NCBI GenBank assembly: GCA_035573675.1 | Contig: DATMAB010000012.1 | Location: 1-64,000 of the forward strand | Reading direction: 5' to 3' | DNA: 64,000 nt | Origin: Terriglobales bacterium | Lineage (GTDB): Bacteria; Acidobacteriota; Terriglobia; Terriglobales; Acidobacteriaceae | Shown here: positions 59,719-64,000 of the stretch, in pieces | How the letters are laid out: every line of letters starts with the position of its first letter | How positions within the stretch are numbered: position 1 is the stretch's first letter | Made by a program: the position numbers and the translations under genes | The notes under the pieces: generated by a model | What the model saw: only the letters and a program-made list of their open reading frames with translations | Database searches by the model: none | What the model was told of the DNA's origin: nothing

Positions 59719-60576
59719 ATGGCACGGACAATCAGGGTCAACGCAAAGCGGCGGCCGCGACTCGGCCAGAATTTTCTTTCCGACCCGCACGCCGCCCAGC
59801 GCATCGTAGATGCCCTCGGCGACCTCTCCGGCTCCACCGTAGTCGAGATCGGACCGGGACGCGGAGCGCTTACGGACCTTCTGGCCCGCCGTGCCCGCCG
59901 CCTCATCGCCATCGAAGTCGACCGCCTGCTGGCCGCGCAGCTTGGTTTGCGCTATGCCCGCCAACCCAATGTTGAGATCGTCGAGGCCGACATCCTCTCC
60001 GTCGACCTTTCCTCTCTTATCGCCATTGAACCCGGCGCGGTGATTCCCCGTCGTGTCGGCGGCAGGGCGGTCGTGGTCGGAAACCTGCCCTACTACATCA
60101 CCTCGCCCATTCTCATGCGCCTGTTCACGTTTGCCGGCTCCATCGAGCGCATTGTCGTTCTGGTGCAGCGTGAAGTAGCCGAGCGCGTCATCGCACGCCC
60201 CGGCACGCGGGATTACGGCGTCCTGTCCGCCACAGCCCAACTTTACGCCCGCGTGGAGAAACTCTTCACTCTCCCGCCCGGCGCCTTTTCGCCCCCGCCC
60301 AAGGTGCATTCCACCTTGTTGCGGCTTACCATATCCCCGAGGGACGCCGAGCTGGGGATCGTCGCCGAAGAGTTCGTGGAATTCCTCAAGCTCTGTTTCG
60401 GACAAAAGCGCAAGACGCTGCGAAACAATTTGAAGTTCCGTTACGAGGAGCCGGCAGTTCTGCGGGCGTTGGCCGAGGCGGACGTTCGCGGTGACGTCCG
60501 CGCCGAGGCGCTCTCGTTGGAGAAGACCGCGGCTTTGTTCCACAGTCTTCGTCACAGGACGCCGGCGATTGAATGA
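59719..60576 (+). CDS. rsmA: 16S rRNA dimethyladenosine transferase
   Basis: Dimethylates two adjacent adenines near the 3' end of 16S rRNA. RPRLGQNFLSD near residue 12 and the SAM motif VEIGPGRGALTDLL near 42 are diagnostic, and the catalytic motif is NLPYYITSPIL. The C-terminal helical domain includes LCFGQKRKTLRNNLK. 285 residues, slightly longer than average because of a small insertion before NLPYY. ATG 59719 starts MARTIRVNAKRRP. Confidence 0.95.
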   Translation: MARTIRVNAKRRPRLGQNFLSDPHAAQRIVDALGDLSGSTVVEIGPGRGALTDLLARRARRLIAIEVDRLLAAQLGLRYARQPNVEIVEADILSVDLSSLIAIEPGAVIPRRVGGRAVVVGNLPYYITSPILMRLFTFAGSIERIVVLVQREVAERVIARPGTRDYGVLSATAQLYARVEKLFTLPPGAFSPPPKVHSTLLRLTISPRDAELGIVAEEFVEFLKLCFGQKRKTLRNNLKFRYEEPAVLRALAEADVRGDVRAEALSLEKTAALFHSLRHRTPAIE

Positions 60577-60649
60577 TGGCCGGCAGTGCCTTTGCGGCCT
60601 TGGCCGCTGAAGCGACGGAACGTAATCTTCCTCCGGACTGGAGGAGCCC

Positions 60650-61462
60650 ATGAGCACCGCAGTGCGCGAACCCGCCGTGGCCGGCTATTTCTATCCCGGC
60701 CGGGCGGAGACTCTGCTCCGGGACGTGCGCTCTTACATCGGGTCGCCCTCCGGGAAACTGCGCGCCGTGGGCTGTGTGGCGCCGCACGCCGGTTACATGT
60801 ATTCCGGACACGTCGCCGGCGCTGTGTACGCGCGCCTCGAGCTGCCTCGCCGCTTCCTGATTCTCTGCCCCAATCACACGGGTGCAGGTGAGCCGTTGGC
60901 CATCATGTCGCGCGGCGCATGGCGCACGCCGCTGGGGGACGTCCGCATCGACGAACCCCTGGCCGCACAGCTCCTGGCGCGCTGCGATCTGCTGAGCGAC
61001 GACGCGCTCGCCCATCGCTCCGAGCATGCGCTGGAGGTGCAGCTTCCCTTCCTGCAGGCGCTTCGCACCGACTTTGTGTTCGTGCCGATCGCGATCGGGG
61101 TCGGCTCGTTTCAGCCGCTGGCCGAGCTGGGTGACGCAATCGCCGAGGTCATCGCCGCACACAGCGAACCCGTTCTGATCATCGCCTCCAGCGACATGAA
61201 CCACTACGAATCGGACGCAGTCACGCGCGTCAAGGACGCCAAGGCCATTGAACCTATGCTGGCTGTGGACGCGCGCCGGCTCTACGACGTCGTCCGCAAC
61301 GAGCAGATCAGCATGTGCGGCTTCGGGCCGGCCGTCACCATGCTGACCGCGGCCAAACGCCTGGGTGCGACCCAAGCCGAACTAGTGAAGTACGCTACGT
61401 CGGGTGATGTTTCCGGCGACCGCGCTCGTGTCGTTGGATACGCAGGCATCGTCGTCCATTGA
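60650..61462 (+). CDS. MEMO1 family protein (AmmeMemoRadiSam system protein B-like)
   Basis: A 270-residue MEMO-fold protein. PAVAGYFYPG opens the domain; metal-site residues appear in APHAGYMYSGHVAGAVYARL (His), LCPNHTG (His), SSDMNHYE (Asp, His) and MCGFGPAVTML (Cys), corresponding to the iron/copper-binding set of human MEMO1. The bacterial family often sits with AMMECR1 and a radical SAM gene, neither of which is present here. GGAGGAG precedes the ATG. Biochemical role unknown. Confidence 0.88.
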   Translation: MSTAVREPAVAGYFYPGRAETLLRDVRSYIGSPSGKLRAVGCVAPHAGYMYSGHVAGAVYARLELPRRFLILCPNHTGAGEPLAIMSRGAWRTPLGDVRIDEPLAAQLLARCDLLSDDALAHRSEHALEVQLPFLQALRTDFVFVPIAIGVGSFQPLAELGDAIAEVIAAHSEPVLIIASSDMNHYESDAVTRVKDAKAIEPMLAVDARRLYDVVRNEQISMCGFGPAVTMLTAAKRLGATQAELVKYATSGDVSGDRARVVGYAGIVVH

Positions 61463-61478
61463 GCACCGGTTCACAACG

Positions 61479-61507
61479 AAAAAGGGGCGGCGGCAAAGGC
61501 CGCCCCC
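61479..61507 (-). terminator. Intrinsic terminator of the FecR/DUF6600 gene
   Basis: GGGGCGGC (61484-61491) pairs with GCCGCCCC (61499-61506). Read on the minus strand the hairpin is followed by TTTTTCGTT, a good terminator 25 bases after that gene's stop. It is also at the end of the plus-strand MEMO gene. Confidence 0.85.
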
Positions 61508-61531
61508 GGTCTGGGTTGTGAAGAGAAGGAA

Positions 61532-63190
61532 TCAGCGCGGATTCGAAGAGGCTCCTCTGCTTGCACCGCCCCCGCTGCTGCCGCCGGACGAGCGTGCTCC
61601 CCCTCCGTAGTTCCCGCCCGCGGACCTTCCTCCGGAATAACCGCCGGCGGCTCCACCCGACGACCGGTACGACGGCGCTGGACGCGCCTGCGTTGAAGCG
61701 CCGCTGCCGGGGCTCGCCTGCCGGCCCGAACTCCCGCCGCTGTCAAAACTGCGCCAACCGCGGTCTGCGACTCGACCCTCCTGACGTAATTCTGGTGCGG
61801 CGCGCGACTGACCCTTGCTGACCACGCCAGCATCGCGGCTGCCCACATCACGATCCATGGTCCGGCCACGCATCACAGTGGGTTCGCTGCCGCTCGAACC
61901 TGAGTTCACTCCGCCACCGCGCTGCACGCCACCGCCGCCGAAGCTGGAGTCTCCGCGAGATCGCTCCACGGCCGGCTCGGGCTCCACTCGCGTTGTCGTG
62001 ATGCCGCCGCGGAACGCGTTACCCTGCGGATTGCCTGAGGTCTGGAGGTCCTCGATCACGGCCCGCCTGCGGCCGGGCGCTCCGCGCTCGCCGTCGTTGC
62101 GGTTCGGAACTATGGGCTGCAGGCCGCTTCCCACGGGCACGACTGCGCCCGCCGACCGGGAAGGAGGGGCCGGCGCGGTGAAGCCGCGCGGCGCGCGGTA
62201 CACCGGCGTCACCGTGTGCCAGTTGTTCCACCGCCAGCGGTTATGGCCCAGTTGCCAGCACCATCCGTAGCCCGACAGGTAGAACCAACCGCCGTAACGA
62301 TAGGGCAGCCAGCCCCACGGATACGCCGAAACCCACATGTACCCGAAGCCGGGATAGTAAACCCAGGCGCCGTTCAGGTAGGGATTCCAGTATGCGTCCA
62401 CGAAGAACGGACGCCACACGTAGCCGTACCCCGGCACGAAGATATAGTTCCCGTAGTAGTTCAGATCGCTCCAGCCGTAGCCCGCATACGAAGAGTAGCC
62501 GCCGTACGACGAACCGTTGGAATAGCTGGACCGGGAGTAGCGTTCGCGGTAGTCGTCCCGGTCACGGTTCCACTGATCGTAGGAGCCTTCTTCGATGGAG
62601 CGCGCCAGGTAGTAACGGCCCGGATCTTCAAAATCCAGGTTGAAGGTCTCGTTCTTACGCACGGCCACGACCGTGCCCGGCCCGGAAACGGTAACCTCGC
62701 CCTTGTACACGGCCAGTTCCATCTGGCGCTGGCCCACGGTCAGGCGGAAGCGCGAATCCTTGCGCAGGGTGATTTCCTGGCGTCCCGCCAGCACGTGGAA
62801 GTCGTCGTCGCGATTCTCATTCAGATCGAAGTAGGCCGTGCCGTCTTCCAGCAGGGCGACGGTATATCGCTGTCCGGAACCGCGCAGGCCCAGCTCTTGC
62901 AGTTCGACCAGGGTGTTGGGCGTCAGCCGGATGGTGTCGCCGTCCTCGAACTCGACCTCGGCCAGGGCGCCATGTCCCGTCTGTACGCGGTTCCCGTGCG
63001 CCACCGGCATGTTCATCACGGCGCGCTCGAAACCGCGGCCGTCGCGGCGGTCCAGGTACACGTCGCCGTCGGCATAGCTCAAGCGCACAATGCGCACGCT
63101 GGAATCGGCAAACGCGGCGGGTACGAACAGGGTGGCGGCCAGCGCAACCAGCGCCACCACCGGTACAGGACCCAGCTTTCGGATGGTCAT
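61532..63190 (-). CDS. Exported FecR-domain protein with DUF6600-like aromatic region
   Basis: A 552-residue exported protein. Signal peptide at 1-28 (VVALVALAATLFVPAAFA). FecR-like beta domain at about 30-190 (VRIVRLSYADGDVYLDRRDG, VQTGHGALAEVEFEDGDTIRL). Residues about 215-345 are rich in Tyr, Trp and Gly (SYGGYSSYAGYGW, YWNPYLNGAWVYYPGFGYMW), as in DUF6600 proteins. The C-terminal 190 residues are low-complexity Ser/Gly/Arg. Likely cell-surface or periplasmic; no TonB receptor or sigma factor is adjacent, so iron regulation is not implied. ATG 63190 has AGGGGG upstream. Confidence 0.82.
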   Translation of the reverse strand: MTIRKLGPVPVVALVALAATLFVPAAFADSSVRIVRLSYADGDVYLDRRDGRGFERAVMNMPVAHGNRVQTGHGALAEVEFEDGDTIRLTPNTLVELQELGLRGSGQRYTVALLEDGTAYFDLNENRDDDFHVLAGRQEITLRKDSRFRLTVGQRQMELAVYKGEVTVSGPGTVVAVRKNETFNLDFEDPGRYYLARSIEEGSYDQWNRDRDDYRERYSRSSYSNGSSYGGYSSYAGYGWSDLNYYGNYIFVPGYGYVWRPFFVDAYWNPYLNGAWVYYPGFGYMWVSAYPWGWLPYRYGGWFYLSGYGWCWQLGHNRWRWNNWHTVTPVYRAPRGFTAPAPPSRSAGAVVPVGSGLQPIVPNRNDGERGAPGRRRAVIEDLQTSGNPQGNAFRGGITTTRVEPEPAVERSRGDSSFGGGGVQRGGGVNSGSSGSEPTVMRGRTMDRDVGSRDAGVVSKGQSRAAPELRQEGRVADRGWRSFDSGGSSGRQASPGSGASTQARPAPSYRSSGGAAGGYSGGRSAGGNYGGGARSSGGSSGGGASRGASSNPR

Positions 63191-63302
63191 AGGACCCCCT
63201 CTGTGCCCCGCTCTATTAGATACATTCATTCTAACCCCCGGATGCAGGAATCCACGCTCCAGAAGCCCGCAAAAGGGTGGGACAGGCCGCCGGGGGGCCA
63301 CT

Positions 63303-64000
63303 TTAGTGGGGGGCCGGCCCGGCCGCCGCGCCGCCCGGCATCGAGGCCAGCAGGCGCTCGGCACGCTGCCGGGCGATCTTCATCACAGCCGGGTCCTTGG
63401 CGATGGAGCGCAGCAGGCCCGCGATGGACTGCAATTCCGGCAGGCCCGCGGGCCTGCCCTTGACCTGTTCTTCCATGCTCCTCAGCTCAGCATCCAGACC
63501 CAAGCGGTCGTAGCGGCGCAGGAACTCCAGACGCCGCCCGAACTCCTGCGTGCTCCCGATGCCCATGAAGATGGTCGTCAGATCGTCGATGTACCCGTTC
63601 TCCGACCAGTTGTAGCTGGTGGCGATGCGCTCGGTGCCGTCCCACCACACCAGGGTCTTGCGTCCCATGTTGGCAATCTTCCGCCTGGTGTAGTCGAAAT
63701 CGCCCCGGAAAAGGTTCACGCTGTGAGCCAGCGCAAAGATGCGGTCGCGAGTGGGCGCCGAAACGAGAAAGCTTTTCCGATAAGGCTCGTCGAGCTCAGC
63801 GGGCTCTTCGGGAAACCCGTGGTCGCGCGACTCGTACACCGCCTGTCCGGTTGCATCCAGAGTAATGGAGAAGTAGGCCGGCCGGCCGCGGGGAAAATCG
63901 AACGTGAAGGTGATGGTGGGCGGCGTCAGCTTGGGGCCGACCGAGGCGGCCTGGCCCGTCTCATCCGCAACCGCAGCGCCTACAAGCACCAGTACGACGA
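63303..64000 (-). CDS. Exported hypothetical protein, cut by the window edge
   Basis: The frame is open to the right end of the window, and the first visible residues (VVLVLVGAAVADE) look like the end of a signal peptide, so the true start is beyond 64000. About 230 residues are visible, mixed alpha/beta with no family I can name; a segment WWDGTERIATSYNWSENGY is distinctive. A Gly/Ala-rich tail ends it. Transcribed in the same direction as the FecR-like gene, 112 bases upstream of it. Confidence 0.65.
   Translation of the reverse strand, partial: VVLVLVGAAVADETGQAASVGPKLTPPTITFTFDFPRGRPAYFSITLDATGQAVYESRDHGFPEEPAELDEPYRKSFLVSAPTRDRIFALAHSVNLFRGDFDYTRRKIANMGRKTLVWWDGTERIATSYNWSENGYIDDLTTIFMGIGSTQEFGRRLEFLRRYDRLGLDAELRSMEEQVKGRPAGLPELQSIAGLLRSIAKDPAVMKIARQRAERLLASMPGGAAAGPAPH

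Noticed and set aside
1-64000. Search for transposases, integrases, phage structural genes and rRNA
   Set aside because: None recognised by eye; repeats present are small intergenic elements, not insertion sequences.

Overview
The window is GC-rich (by eye about 60-65 %), gene-dense bacterial chromosome. Product content and arrangement suggest an Acidobacteriota genome, probably class Terriglobia: many PEGA/TPR Ser/Thr kinases and FHA cyclases, a FecR/DUF6600 exported protein, a free-standing four-helix-bundle protein, a YpdA-type reductase, and intergenic arrays of degenerate 7-mers. That assignment is inferred; there is no rRNA here to prove it. No prophage, IS element, CRISPR array or rRNA operon was seen.

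Layout. 1-2000: a gene-poor left end, then a small accessory pair (PD-(D/E)XK endonuclease-like protein and AbiV/HEPN-like protein). 2036-6254: glycolytic cluster gapA - four-helix protein - pgk - tpiA, then tRNA-Leu(GAG) and secG. 6425-10970: exported Asp-box (sialidase-like) protein, divergent TetR regulator with a candidate operator, a metallo-beta-lactamase-fold hydrolase, a macro-domain protein, and a cluster of composite hairpin repeats. 11194-17007 (minus): a signalling operon of class III adenylate cyclase with two FHA domains, a 1065-residue transmembrane Ser/Thr kinase with TPR/coiled-coil middle, and an exported TPR protein. 17285-25321: aminotransferase, Tat-exported M20 amidohydrolase, ssb, YpdA-type reductase, fumC, thioesterase, fabH, and the SRP RNA gene, which is not a protein ORF.

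25447-39604 (plus) is a long housekeeping run: transglutaminase-like membrane protein, rimO, yacG, pgpA, NHL-propeller protein, cinA, thpR, plsY, gpsA, HD-GYP phosphodiesterase, ftsY, ribD, ribE. It links ribosome modification, phospholipid synthesis (plsY/gpsA/pgpA), SRP targeting (ftsY) and riboflavin synthesis. 39601-50603: MlaF-like ATPase with mobA, TrkA-type K+ channel, BON lipoprotein, short glycosyltransferase-like protein, prepilin peptidase, NtrB/NtrC-like two-component pair, DinB protein, lipoprotein and TPR protein. 50676-64000: uvrC, a second metallo-beta-lactamase protein, HEAT-like protein with a BadF/GlcNAc-type kinase divergent from an SSS symporter and an APC permease, glgA, rsmA, MEMO1 family protein, FecR/DUF6600 protein and a final gene cut by the window edge.

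The most unusual features are non-coding: at least ten intergenic arrays of degenerate 7-mers, a two-hairpin composite repeat in three copies, extended -10 promoters without clear -35 boxes, and likely leaderless starts at uvrC, its divergent neighbour and rimO. The most interesting protein system is the cyclase-FHA / kinase-TPR / exported-TPR operon.
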